From Diplolepis rosae (Eukaryota; Arthropoda; Insecta; Hymenoptera; Diplolepididae): a DNA stretch of 64,000 nt. The first letter of the stretch is position 1, and each line of letters opens with the position of its first letter. The stretch spans positions 1,240,001-1,304,000 of the forward strand of contig JAPYXD010000475.1 in assembly GCA_030998225.1 (NCBI GenBank), written 5' to 3'. A program made the translations under genes and the position numbers. This document shows, one piece after another, positions 39,078 through 51,102 of the stretch. Under the pieces are notes generated by a model. It saw only the letters and a program-made list of their open reading frames with translations, did no database searches and was not told the origin of the DNA.

Positions 39078-39845
39078 TACAACGCATTACACTCTGGACA
39101 TTAATTTCGTTCATTGCGTATTGCCTGTAAATGTCAATTAAACCCATTTGATTATAACCTTGTTTAGTTAACAAAAATCGAAATTACTTAATTTTCTACT
39201 TTTTTAACAACGCATTACACTCTGGACATTAATATCGTTCATTGCGTATTGCTTGTAACTGTTTCTTCAAACTTATTTTTCATAACATCGTTATTTAACC
39301 AAAAAACGATATTACATAATTTTCTACTTTTTCAACAATGCATTAAATTGTGGACGTTCATTTCGAACATTGTTTATTGCTTGCAAATGTCTATTAAACC
39401 TATTTGTTTATAAATTTGTATAGTTAACAAAAATTGAAATTACTCAATTTTCTAATTTTTCAACAACGCATTACACTCTGGACATCAATTTCGTTCATTG
39501 CGTATTGCTTGTAAATGTCTATTAAACTTATTTGTTTATAACCTTGTTTAGTTAACAAAAATCGAAATTACATAATTTTCTACCTTTTGAATATTGCATT
39601 ACGCTCTGGACATTTATTTCCTTGTTTGCGTATTGCTTGTAAATGTCTATTAAGCCTATTTTTTTATAACCTTGTTTAGGTAACAAAAATCGAAATCACT
39701 TCATTTTCTACTTTTTTAACAACGCATTACACTCTGGCCATTAATTTCGTTCATTCTGTATTGCTTATGATTGTTTATTCAAACTTATTTTTCATAACAT
39801 CGTTATTTATCCAAAAAACGATATTACATAATTTTCTACTTTTTC

Positions 39846-39954
39846 AACAACGTATTAAATTATGGACGTTAATTTCGAACACTGCGTATTGCTTGTAAAT
39901 GTCTTTTAAACCTATTTGTTTATAAGCTTGTTTAGTTAACAAAAATCGAAATTA
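39846..39954 (+). repeat. Truncated E monomer with 31-bp deletion, copy 2
   Basis: It has the same 109-bp length, the same 'gtcttttaaacc' variant and the same junction as 28495-28603. Identity of the breakpoint shows common descent by duplication. Confidence 0.9.
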
Positions 39955-42900
39955 AATTATGGACGTTAATTTCCATGATTGCGTATTGCTTGTAAATGTC
40001 TATTAAACCTATTTGTTTATAACCTTGTTTAGGTAACAAAAATCGAAATTACTTCATTTTCTACTTTTTTAACAACGTATTACAATCTGGGATTAATTTC
40101 GTTCATTGCGTACTGCTTGTCAATGTCTATTAAAATTATTTGTTTATAATCTTGTAGAGTTAACAAAAATCGAAATTACTTAATTTTCTACTTTTTCAAC
40201 AGCGCATTACACTCTGGACATCAATTTCGTTCATTGCGTATTGCTTGTAACTGTTTATTCAAACTTATTTTTCATAACATCGTTATTTATCCAAAAAACG
40301 AGATTACATAATTTTCTACTTTTTCAACAACGTATTAAATTATGGACGTTAATTTCGAACACTGCGTATTGCTTGTAAATGTCTATTAAACCTATTTGTT
40401 TATAACCTTGTTTAGTTAACAAAAATCGAAATTACATAATTTTCTACTTTTTCAACATTGCATTACGCTCTGGACACTTATTTCCTTGATTGCGTATTGC
40501 TTGTAAATGTCAATTAAACCCATTTGTTTATAACCTTGTTTAGGTAACAAAAATCGAAATTACTTCAATTTCCACTTTTTTAGCAATGCATTACACTCTG
40601 GCCATTAATTTCGTTCTTTGTGTATTCCTTATGAATGTTTATCAAACTTATTATTCATAACATCGTTATTTAACCAAAAATCGAAATTACTTAATTTTCT
40701 ACTTTTTCCAAAAGGCATTACACTCAGGCCATTAATTTCCTTGATTGCGTATTGCTTGTAAATGTCTATTAAACCTATTTGTTTATAAGCTTGTTTAGTT
40801 GACAAAAATTGAAATTACTCAATTTCCTACTCTTTCAACAACGCATTACACTCTGGACATCAATTTCCATGATTGCGTATTGCTTGTAGATGTCTATTAA
40901 ACCTATTTGTTTATAACCTTGTTTAGGTAACAAAAATCGAAATTACTTCCTTTTTTACTTTTCTAACAGCGTATTACAATCTGGGATTAATTTCGTTCAT
41001 TGCGTACTGCTTGTCAATGTCTATTAAAATTATTTGTTTATAATCTTGTAGAGTTAACAAAAATCGAAATTACTTAATTTTCTACTTTTTCAACAACGCA
41101 TTACACTCTGGACATCAATTTCGTTCATTGCGTATTGCTTGTAACTGTTTATTCAAACTTATTTTTCATAACATCGTTATTTATCCAAAAAACGAGATTA
41201 CATAATTTTCTACTTTTTCAACAACGTATTAAATTATGGACGTTAATTTCGAACACTGCGTATTGCTTGTAAATGTCTATTAAACCTATTTGTTTATAAG
41301 CTTGTTTAGTTAACCAAAATCGAAATTACTTAATTTTCTACTTTTTCAACAGATCATTACAATCTGGACATTAATTTCGTTCATTGTATACTGATTGTAA
41401 ATGTCTATTAAACTTATTTGTTTATAACCTTGTTTAGTTAACAAAAATCGAAATTACATAATTTTCTACTTTTTCAACATTGCATTACGCTCTGGACATT
41501 TATTTCCTTGATTGCGTATTGCTTGTAAATGTCAATTAAACCTATTTGTTTATAACCTTGTTTAGGTAACAAAAATCGAAATTACTTCACTTTCCACTTT
41601 TTTAGCAATGCATTACACTCTGGCCATTAATTTCGTTCTTTGTGTATTCCTTATGAATGTTTATCAAACTTATTATTCATAACATCGTTATTTAACCAAA
41701 AATCGAAATTACTTAATTTTCTACTTTTTCCAAAAGGCATTACACTCAGGCCATTAATTTCCTTGATTGCGTATTGCTTGTAAATGTCTATTAAACCTAT
41801 TTGTTTATAAGCTTGTTTAGTTGACAAAAATTGAAATTACTCAATTTCCTACTCTTTCAACAATGCATTACACTCTGGACATCAATTTCCATGATTGCGT
41901 ATTGCTTGTAAATGTCTATTAAACCTATTTGTTTATAACCTTGTTTAGGTAACAAAAATCGAAATTACTTCATTTTCTACTTTTTTAACAACGTATTACA
42001 ATCTGGGATTAATTTCGTTAATTGCGTACTGCTTGTCAATGTCTATTAAAATTATTTGTTTGTAATCTTGTAGAGTTAACAAAAATCGAAATTACTTAAT
42101 TTTCTACTTTTTCAACAACGCATTACACTCTGGACATCAATTTCGTTCTTCGCGTATTGCTTGTAACTGTTTATTCAAACTTATTTTTCATAACATCGTT
42201 ATTTATCCAAAAAACGAGATTACATAATTTTCTACTTTTTCAACAACGTATTAAATTATGGACGTTAATTTCGAACACTGCGTATTGCTTGTAAATGTCT
42301 ATTAAACCTATTTGTTTATAAGCTTGTTTAGTTAACAAAAATCGAAATTACTTAATTTTCTACTTTTTCAACAGATCATTACAATCTGGACATTAATTTC
42401 GTTCATTGTATACTGATTGTAAATGTCTATTAAACTTATTTGTTTATAACCTTGTTTAGTTAACAAAAATCGAAATTACATAATTTTCTACTTTTTCAAC
42501 ATTGCATTACGCTCTGGACATTTATTTCCTTGATTGCGTATTGCTTGTAAATGGCAATTAAACCTATTTGTTTATAACCTTGTTTAGGTAACAAAAATCG
42601 AAATTACTTCACTTTCCACTTTTTTAGCAATGCATTACACTCTGGCCATTAATTTCGTTCTTTGTGTATTCCTTATGAATGTTTATCAAACTTATTATTC
42701 ATAACATCGTTATTTAACCAAAAATCGAAATTACTTAATTTTCTACTTTTTCCAAAAAGGCATTACACTCAGGCCATTAATTTCCTTGATTGCGTATTGC
42801 TTGTAAATGTCTATTAAACCTATTTGTTTATAACCTTGTTTAGGTAACAAAAATCGAAATTACTTCATTTTCTACTTTTTTAACAACGTATTACAATCTG

Positions 42901-45900
42901 GGATTAATTTCGTTCATTGCGTACTGCTTGTCAATGTCTATTAAAATTATTTGTTTATAATCTTGTAGAGTTAACTAAAATCGAAATTACTTAATTTTCT
43001 ACTTTTTCAACAACGCATTACACTCTGGACATTAATTTCGTTCATTGCGTATTGCTTGTAACTGTTTATTCAAACTTATTTTTCATAACATCCTTATTTA
43101 TCCAAAAAACGAGATTACATAATTTTTTACTTTTTCAACAACGTATTAAATTATGGACGTTAATTTCGAACACTGCGTATTGCTTGTAAATGTCTATTAA
43201 ACCTATTTGTTTATAAGCTTGTTTAGTTAACAAAAATCGAAATTACTTAATTTTCTACTTTTTCAACAGATCATTACAATCTGGACATTAATTTCGTTCA
43301 TTGTATACTGATTGTAAATGTCTATTAAACTTATTTGTTTATAACCTTGTTTAGTTAACAAAAATCGAAATTACATAATTTTCTACTTTTCAACATTGCA
43401 TTACGCTCTGGACATTTATTTCCTTGATTGCGTATTGCTTGTAAATGTCAATTAAACCTATTTGTTTATAACCTTGTTTAGGTAACAAAAATCGAAATTA
43501 CTTCACTTTCCACTTTTTTAGCAATGCATTACACTCTGGCCATTAATTTCGTTCTTTGTGTATTCCTTATGAATGTTCATAAAACTTATTATTCATAACA
43601 TCGTTATTTAACCAAAAATCGAAATTACTTAATTTTCTACTTTTTCCAAAAGGCATTACACTCAGGCCATTAATTTCCTTGATTGCGTATTTCTTGTAAA
43701 TGTCTATTAATCCTATTTGTTTATAAGCTTGTTTAGTTGACAAAAATTGAAATTACTCAATTTCCTACTCTTTCAACAACGCATTACTCTCTGAACATCA
43801 ATTTCCATGATTGCGTATTGCTTGTAAATGTCTATTAAACCTATTTGTTTATAACCTTGTTTAGGTAACAAAAATCGAAATTACTTCCTTTTTTACTTTT
43901 CTAACAGCGTATTACAATCTGGGATTAATTTCGTTCATTGCGTACTGCTTGTAAATGTCTATTAAAACTATTTGTTTATAATCTTGTTTAGTTTACAAAA
44001 ATTGAAATTACTTAATTTTCTACTCTTTCAACAACGCATTACACTCTGGACATCAATTTCGTTCATTGCGTATTGCTTGTAACTGTTTATTCAAACTTAT
44101 TTTTCATAACATCGTTATTTATCCAAAAAACGAGATTACATAATTTTCTACTTTTTCAACAACGTATTAAATTATGGACGTTAATTTCCATGATTGCGTA
44201 TTGCTTGTAAATGTCTATTAAACCTATTTGTTTATAACCTTGTTTAGGTAACAAAAATCGAAATTACTTCACTTTCCACTTTTTTAGCAATGCACTACAC
44301 TCTGGCCATTAATTTCGTTCTTTGTGTATTCCTTATGATTGTTTATCAAACTTGTTATTCATAACATCGTTATTTAACCAAAAATCGAAATTACTTAATT
44401 TTCTACTTTTTCCAAAAAGCATTACACTCAGGCCATTAATTTCCTTGATTGCGTATTGCTTGTAAATGTCTATTAAACCTATTTGTTTATAAGCTTGTTT
44501 AGTAGACAAAAATTGAAATTACTCAATTTCCTACTCTTTCAACAACGCGTTACACTCTGGACATCAATTTCCATGATTGCGTATTGCTTGTAAATGTCTA
44601 TTAAACCTATTTGTTTATAACCTTGTTTAGGTAACAAAAATCGAAATTACTTCATTTTCTACTTTTTTAACAACGTATTACAATCTGGGATTAATTTCGT
44701 TCATTGCGTACTGCTTGTCAATGTCTATTAAAATTATTTGTTTATAATCTTGTAGAGTTAACAAAAATCGAAATTACTTAATTTTCTACTTTTTCAACAA
44801 CGCATTACACACTGGACATCAATTTCGTTCATTGCGTATTGCTTGTAACTGTTTATTCAAACTTATTTTTCATAACATCGTTATTTATCCACAAAACGAG
44901 ATTACATAATTTTTTACTTTTTCAACAACGTATTAAATTATGGACGTTAATTTCGAACACTGCGTATTGCTTGTAAATGTCTATTAAACCTATTTGTTTA
45001 TAAGCTTGTTTAGTTAACAAAAATCGAAATTACTTAATTTTCTACTTTTTCAACAGATCATTACAATCTGGACATTAATTTCGTTCATTGTATACTGATT
45101 GTAAATGTCTATTAAACTTATTTGTTTATAACCTTGTTTAGTTAACAAAAATCGAAATTACATAATTTTCTACTTTTTCAACATTGCATTACGCTCTGGA
45201 CATTTATTTCCTTGATTGCGTATTGCTTGTAAATGTCAATTAAACCTATTTGTTTATAACCTTGTTTAGGTAACAAAAATCGAAATTACTTCACTTTCCA
45301 CTTTTTGAGCAATGCATTACACTCTGGCCATTAATTTCGTTCTTTGTGTATTCCTTATGAATGTTTATCAACCTTATTATTCATAACATCGTTATTTAAC
45401 CAAAAATCGAAATTACTTAATTTTCTACTTTTTCCAAAAGGCATTACACTCAGGCCATTAATTTCCATGATTGCGTATTGCTTGTAAATGTCTATTAAAC
45501 CTATTTGTTTATAACCTTTTTTAGGTAACAAAAATCGAAATTACTTCCTTTTTTACTTTTTTAACAACGTATTACAATCTGGGATTAATTTCGTTCATTG
45601 CGTACTGCTTGTCAATGTCTATTAAAATTATTTGTTTATAATCTTGTAGAGTTAACAAAAACCGAAATTACTTAATTTTCTACTTTTTCCAAAAGGCATT
45701 ACACTCAGGCCATTAATTTCTATGATTGCGTATTGCTTGTAAATGTCTATTAAACCTATTTGTTTATAATCTTGTTTATTTAACAAAAATCCAAATTACT
45801 TAATTTTCCACTTTTTTAACAACGCAATACACTCTGGACATTAATTTCGTTTCTTGCGTCTTGCCTGTAATTGTCAATTAAACCTATTTGTTTATAACCT

Positions 45901-45953
45901 TGTTTATTTATCAAAAATCGAAATTACTTAATTTTCTACTTTTTTCAACAACG

Positions 45954-45975
45954 TGTTACGTCAAAAAACGTAACA
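45954..45975. other. Terminal palindrome of LTR copy 1
   Basis: TGTTACGT, a CAAAAA spacer, then ACGTAACA: perfect 8-bp inverted arms at the very end of the element. In copy 2 the arms are unchanged but the spacer is CAGAA. The arms also contain the element's terminal inverted repeat. Confidence 0.85.
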
Positions 45976-46068
45976 GTCCTCGTTTTAAAAGATCTCCTCT
46001 TTTTATGTCAGGATCAGAAGGATCCTCTCTAAGGGATGAGGAATAGTCAGTGATTGAGAACGGTTAGG

Positions 46069-46077
46069 TATATAAAA
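46069..46077 (+). promoter_or_regulatory. TATA-like box in LTR copy 1
   Basis: TATATAAAA lies 116 bases into the LTR on the + strand. It would suit a U3 promoter and is the reason for the provisional + orientation. The same stretch read on the - strand gives AATAAA, a polyadenylation signal, so orientation is not settled. Two initiator-like TCAGT strings follow or flank it (46047 and 46214); the second has AGTTG 28 bases downstream of its A, one base off the usual downstream-element spacing. Confidence 0.35.
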
Positions 46078-46426
46078 TATATTTATTGTCAATTGAAATT
46101 ATATCAGGTAAGCACCATGGAAATGTAAATATAGAATTGTAATTTGAAATACCCTTTTAGTTATCCTGAGTTGAATTGAATGATGATCAATTGAGTCCAG
46201 TAAGCGAATGTGGTCAGTTGAGTGTAACTTGTAATCTTCAGGTAGTTGCAGTTGTATAGTAGATTCGTAATCTAGACGGTTGATCTAGTTGATTCTTCGA
46301 TCTTCGTTTCGAGAGAATTTGGAAGGCGATTCCCCTTCACTTTCTAATGTCGTTGAACTCAGCGCCGAGTTAGAATTCGGGTTGAGTAGCGGTAGAAATC
46401 TGGAGAAGCTGGACTGACTGGATTGC

Positions 46427-46543
46427 ACTCGGGGTATAGATTCGATGGCTCTGGACTGGACTCGCGTTGGTCACATTGTAGAAATCGAACGTTGACTAAC
46501 TAACTGAACTCGCGGTGTAGAGATGATGGTACTGGACTGACTT
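46427..46543 (+). repeat. Imperfect direct repeat pair of about 36 bp in LTR copy 1
   Basis: 46427-46463 ('actcggggtatagattcg', 'atggctctggactgg') and 46508-46543 ('actcgcggtgtagagatg', 'atggtactggactg') align with a few mismatches, 81 bp apart. LTR copy 2 has 'actcgcggtatag' in the first arm, closer to the second arm, so the G at that position in copy 1 is probably a later change. Confidence 0.6.
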
Positions 46544-46587
46544 CTCTTGGAACTTTCGCTTTTTGTAGAACTTTGAAAGGTCAAGTA

Positions 46588-46655
46588 TGACGAGTAACAT
46601 GCTATGACGAGTCGCATGTTATTACCAGTCACATGCTATTACAAGTCGCATGTTA
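46588..46655 (+). repeat. Four 17-bp tandem repeats inside LTR copy 1
   Basis: The units are tgacgagtaacatgcta, tgacgagtcgcatgtta, ttaccagtcacatgcta and ttacaagtcgcatgtta, followed by a partial fifth (tgacggtag). Units 1 and 3 resemble each other, as do 2 and 4, so the underlying duplication may be of a 34-bp dimer. Each unit carries a CATG. Repeats of this kind in an LTR can be regulator binding sites, but no factor can be named. Confidence 0.85.
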
Positions 46656-46685
46656 TGACGGTAGTGTGTTGGTATTGTAGGGCTT

Positions 46686-46715
46686 GATTTGTTATCATGT
46701 GATTTGTTATCATGT
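46686..46715 (+). repeat. Direct 15-bp duplication in LTR copy 1
   Basis: gatttgttatcatgt occurs twice in immediate tandem. It lies 30 bases after the 17-bp repeats, showing that this part of the LTR has been prone to short tandem duplication. Confidence 0.85.
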
Positions 46716-46885
46716 GTAGGTATTAGAACGACACATGGTAATTTCGTATTGATCATCCTATTGATCTGTAGATTTGTCTATAACTTGCGTCGATAAAATC
46801 ACACTCGCTGTAATGCTGTCTTGATCCCTTTATTGGTTTCTTAATCTGCTTGTTACCTGTGGCGGTAGAGACGCAGGACGTGACA

Positions 46886-49800
46886 CATGCATTACACTCT
46901 GGACATCAATTTCGTTCATTGCGTATTGCTTGTAACTGTTTCTTCAAACTTATTTTTCATAACATCGTTATTTAACCAAAAAACGAGATTACATAATTTT
47001 CTACTTTTTCAACAACGCATTAAATTGTGGACGTTAATTTTGAACATAGCGTATTGCTTGTAAATGTCTATTAAACTTATTTGTTTATAACCTTGTTTAG
47101 TTAACGAAAATCGAAATTACATAATTTTCTACTTTTTCAACATTGCATTACGCTCTGGACATTTATTTCCTTGATTGCGTATTGCTTGTAAATGTCTATT
47201 AAACCTATTTTTTTATAACCTTGTTTAGGTAACAAAAATCGAAATTACTTCATTTTCTACTTTTTCAACATTGCATTACGCTCTGGACATTTATTTCCTT
47301 GATTGCGTATTGCTTACGAATATTTATCAATCTTATTTGTTTATAACATTGTTTATTTGACATAAATCGGAATTACTCAATTTTCTTCTTTTTCAACAAA
47401 GCATTACAATCTGGACATTAATTTCGTTCATTGTGTACTGCTCGTAAATGTTTATTAAACTTATTTGTTAATAATCTTGTTTAGTTAACAAAAATCGAAA
47501 TTACTCAATTTTCTACTTTTTCAACAACGCATTACACTCTGGACATTAATTTCGTTCATTGCGTATTGCCTGTAAATGTCTATTGAACCCATTTGATTAT
47601 AACCTTGTTTAGTTAACAAAAATCGAAATTACTTAATTTTCCACTTTTTTAACAACGCAATACACTCTGGACATTAATTTCGTTCATTGCGTCTTGCCTG
47701 TAAATGTCTATTAAACCTATTTGTTTATAACCTTGTTTAGTTAACAAAAATCGAAATTACATAATTTTCTACTTTTTCAACATTGCATTACGCTCTGGAC
47801 ATTTATTTCCTTGATTGCGTATTGCTTGTAAATGTCAATTAAACCTATTTGTTTATAACCTTGTTTAGGTAACAAAAATCGAAATTACTTCACTTTCCAC
47901 TTTTTTAGCAATGCATTACACTCTGGCCATTAATTTCGTTCTTTGTGTATTCCTTATGAATGTTTATCAAACTTATTATTCGTAACATCGTTATTTAACC
48001 AAAAATCGAAATTACTTAATTTTCTACTTTTTCCAAAAGGCATTACACTCAGGCCATTAATTTCCTTGATTGCGTATTGCTTGTAAATGTCTATTAAACC
48101 TATTTGTTTATAAGCTTGTTTAGTTGACAAAAATTGAAATTACTCAATTTCCTACTCTTTCAACAACGCATTACACTCTGGACATCAATCTCCATGATTG
48201 CGTATTGCTTGTAAATGTCAATTAAACCTATTTGTTTATAACCTTGTTTAGGTAACAAAAATCGAAATTACTTCATTTTCTACTTTTTTAACAACGTATT
48301 ACAATCTGGGATTAATTTCGTTCATTGCGTACTGCTTGTCAATGTCTATTAAAATTATTTGTTTATAATCTTGTAGAGTTAACAAAAATCGAAATTACTA
48401 AATTTTCTACTTTTTCAACAACGCATTACACTCTGGACATTAATTTCGTTCATTGTATACTGATTGTAAATGTCTATTAAACTTATTTGTTTATAACCTT
48501 ATTTAGTTAACAAAAATCGAAATTACATAATTATCTACTTTTTCAACATTGCATTACGCTCTGGACATTTATTTCCTTGATTGCGTATTGCTTGTAAATG
48601 GCAATTAAACCTATTTGTTTATAACCTTGTTTAGGTAACAAAAATCGAAATTACTTCACTTTCCACTTTTTTAGCAATGCATTACACTCTGGCCATTAAT
48701 TTCGTTCTTTGTGTATTCCTTATGAATGTTTATCAAACTTATTATTCATAACATCGTTATTTAACCAAAAATCGAAATTACTTAATTTTCTACTTTTTCC
48801 AAAAGGCATTACACTCAGGCCATTAATTTCCTTGATTGCGTATTGCTTGTAAATTTCCATTAAACCTATTTGTTTATAACCTTGTTTAGGTAACAAAAAT
48901 CGAAATTACTTCATTTTCTACTTTTTTAACAACGTATTACAATCTGGGATTAATTTCGTTCATTGCGTACTGCTTGTCAATGTCTATTAAAATTATTTGT
49001 TTATAATCTTGTAGAGTTAACTAAATTCGAAATTACTTAATTTTCTACTTTTTCAACAACGCATTACACTCTGGACATCAATTTCGTTCATTGCGTATTG
49101 CTTGTAACTGTTTATTCAAACTTATTTTTCATAACATCGTTATTTATCCAAAAAACGAGATTACATAATTTTTTACTTTTTTCAACAACGTATTAAATTA
49201 TGGACGTTAATTTCGAACACTGCGTATTGCTTGTAAATGTCTATTAAACCTATTTGTTTATAAGCTTGTTTAGTTAACAAAAATCGAAATTACTTAATTT
49301 TCTACTTTTTCAACAGATCATTACAATCTGGACATTAATTTCGTTCATTGTATACTGATTGTAAATGTCTATTAAACTTATTTGTTTATAACCTTGTTTA
49401 GTTAACAAAAATCGAAATTACATAATTTTCTACTTTTCAACATTGCATTACGCTCTGGACATTTATTTCCTTGATTGCGTATTGCTTGTAAATGTCTATT
49501 AAACCTATTTGTTCATAACCTTGTTTAGGTAACAAAAATCGAAATTACTTCACTTTCCACTTTTTTAGCAATGCATTACACTCTGGCCATTAATTTCGTT
49601 CTTTGTGTATTCCTTATGAATGTTTATCAAACTTATTATTCGTAACATCGTTATTTAACCAAAAAATCGAAATTACTTAATTTTCTACTTTTTCCAAAAG
49701 GCATTACACTCAGGCCATTAATTTCCTTGATTGCGTATCGCTTGTAAATGTCTATTAAACCTATTTGTTTATAAGCTTGTTTAGTTGACAAAAATTGAAA

Positions 49801-50979
49801 TTACTCAATTTCCTACTCTTTCAACAACGCATTACACTCTGGACATCAATCTCCATGATTGCGTATTGCTTGTAAATGTCAATTAAACCTATTTGTTTAT
49901 AACCTTGTTTAGGTAACAAAAATCGAAATTACTTCATTTTCTACTTTTTTAACAACGTATTACAATCTGGGATTAATTTCGTTCATTGCGTACTGCTTGT
50001 CAATGTCTATTAAAATTATTTGTTTATAATCTTGTAGAGTTAACAAAAATCGAAATTACTAAATTTTCTACTTTTTCAACAACGCATTACACTCTGGACA
50101 TCAATTTCGTTCATTGCGTATTGCTTGTAACTTTCTATTAAACTTATTTGTTTATAACCTTGTTTAGTTAACAAAAATCGAAATTACATAATTTTCTACT
50201 TTTTCAACATTGCATTACGCTCTGGACATTTATTTCCTTGATTGCGTATTGCTTGTAAATGTCTATTAAACCTATTTGTTTATAAGCTTGTTTAGTTAAC
50301 AAAAATCGAAATTACTTAATTTTCTACTTTTTCAACAGATCATTACAATCTGGACATTAATTTCGTTCATTGTATACTGATTGTAAATGTCTATTAAACT
50401 TATTTGTTTATAACCTTGTTTAGTTAACAAAAATCGAAATTACGTAATTTTCTACTTTTTCGACATTGCATTACGCTCTGGACATTTATTTCCTTGATTG
50501 CGTATTGCTTGTAAATGTAAATTAAACCTATTTGTTTATAACCTTGTTTAGGTAACAAAAATCGAAATTACTTCACTTTCCACTTTTTTAGCAATGCATT
50601 ACACTCTGGCCATTAATTTCGTTCTTTGTGTATTCCTTATGAATGTTTATCAAACTTATTATTCATAACATCGTTATTTAACGAAAAATCGAAATTACTT
50701 AATTTTCTACTTTTTCCAAAAGGCATTACACTCAGGCCATTAATTTCCTTGATTGCGTATTGCTTGTAAATGTTTATTAAACCTATTTGTTTATAACCTT
50801 GTTTAGGTAACAAAAATAGAAATTACTTAATTTTCCACTTTTTTAACAACGCAATACACTCTGGACATTAATTTCGTTTCTTGCGTCTTGCCTGTAATTG
50901 TCAATTAAACCTATTTGTTTATAACCTTGTTTATTTATCAAAAATCGAAATTACTTAATTTTCTACTTTTTCAACAACG
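46886..50979 (+). repeat. Middle satellite array between the two LTR copies (about 32 monomers)
   Basis: The same 128-bp monomers resume in the same orientation right after the first LTR and run to the second. The first monomers are D'-like ('aactgtttcttcaaac') and E'-like ('gcattaaattgtggacg'), followed by two G-like copies, one with the private stretch 'cttacgaatatttatc', then I and J types. From 48035 the A-H order returns, with A starts at 48035, 48801, 49696 and 50718, giving HOR lengths of 766, 895 and 1,022 bp. The unit at 48801 shares the unusual 'gttaacta' C-monomer variant with the units at 31405, 42754 and 63522, so it belongs to the same lineage. Confidence 0.95.
50976..50979 (+). 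other. Target-site duplication AACG, left of LTR copy 2
   Basis: These are the last four bases of 'tcaacaacg' before TGTTACG. They match the four bases just after the LTR and belong to the normal monomer start. Confidence 0.8.
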
Positions 50980-51000
50980 TGTTACGTCAGAAACGTAACA
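50980..51000. other. Terminal palindrome of LTR copy 2
   Basis: Arms TGTTACGT and ACGTAACA are separated by the 5-base spacer CAGAA. The spacer differs from copy 1 while both arms are identical. Confidence 0.85.
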
Positions 51001-51093
51001 TTCCTCGTTTTAAAAGATCTCCTCTTTTTATGTCAGGATCAGAAGGATCCTCTCTAAGGGATGAGGAATAGTCAGTGATTGAGAAGGGTTAGG

Positions 51094-51102
51094 TATATAA
51101 AA
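51094..51102 (+). promoter_or_regulatory. TATA-like box in LTR copy 2
   Basis: It is identical to the box at 46069 and lies in the same context ('ggttaggtatataaaatat'). The same orientation caveat applies. Activity cannot be judged from sequence. Confidence 0.35.

Larger units (their letters stand above)
32299..43647 (+). repeat. 11-kb super-repeat, copy 2 (11,349 bp)
   Basis: It starts exactly where copy 1 ends. A starts at 32299 and 33321 are 10,836 bp from their copy 1 partners; later landmarks shift by whole-monomer events. For example, the A' landmark at 35112 is offset by 10,581 because D' and E' are missing after 34215, and HORs at 40710, 41732 and 42754 are all offset by 11,349. The inner 16-mer is duplicated here. 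In the 41732 HOR, D to G have normal sequence, whereas in copy 1 (30383) the corresponding monomers carry 'gttaattatcc' and 'cgtttattgcgtcttgcc', probably by conversion from the divergent block. Confidence 0.88.
1..45953 (+). repeat. Left satellite array: about 359 tandem 128-bp monomers
   Basis: This is an uninterrupted head-to-tail array; every stretch is monomer sequence. A typical monomer begins 'aacaacgcattacactctgg', has a core close to 'gcgtattgcttgtaaatg', then 'ttgtttataacc', then 'aacaaaaatcgaaattac', and ends 'ttttctactttttc'. Spacing of the 'gcattac' landmark is 128 bp, or 127 bp for the C type, which has 'gggatt' where others have 'ggacatt'. No insert of non-satellite DNA occurs before 45954. 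The period and AT-rich composition fit a heterochromatic satellite; a centromeric role is inference. Assigning '+' is only a convention for the direction in which I read the monomer. Confidence 0.97.
45954..46885 (+). mobile_element. Solo LTR of a retrotransposon, copy 1 (932 bp)
   Basis: This non-satellite, more GC-balanced sequence opens TGTTACGTCA and ends GGACGTGACA, the TG...CA ends of an LTR with a short imperfect terminal inverted repeat (TGTTACGTC against TGTCACGTC, 8 of 9). It interrupts a monomer exactly: left 'ttcaacaacg', right 'cattacactctgg'. The 4 bp on the left are AACG; on the right CATG, two mismatches, so the target duplication has eroded or was altered. No gag, pol or primer-binding site follows, so it is a solo LTR, normally left by LTR-LTR recombination. 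A 4-bp duplication is compatible with Ty3/Gypsy-type elements and others; I cannot assign a superfamily. Orientation is provisional, taken from a TATA-like box. A non-autonomous DNA element with inverted ends is the alternative. Confidence 0.78.
45691..47417 (+). repeat. LTR-bearing duplicated segment, copy 1
   Basis: It contains A, J-like ('gcaatacactc', 'cgtttcttgcgtcttgcc'), a short monomer, the LTR, then D', E'-like ('gttaattttgaacat'), a D-tail monomer, two G-like monomers and the private 'cttacgaatatttatc' monomer. The same series lies at 50718-52442. Left of A and right of 'aaagcattacaatctggac' the two copies differ, so these are the limits of clear homology; weaker correspondence (I, J) continues further right. 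Confidence 0.85.

Noticed and set aside
1..45953. CRISPR array, suggested by regular repeats
   Set aside because: Repeats are contiguous 128-bp monomers with no unique spacers between short identical repeats, there are no cas genes, and all of the unit is repeat.
46104..46113. Splice donor 'tcaggtaagc' in the LTR
   Set aside because: It matches a donor consensus, and some retroelements have one near here, but with no downstream element there is nothing to splice to, so I do not list it as a feature.
45954..46885. Protein-coding gene in the non-satellite island (ATG at 46119 in 'caccatggaaatg')
   Set aside because: The ATG with a good-looking context is followed by a stop after two codons ('atggaaatgtaa'), and no other long frame is evident in either copy.
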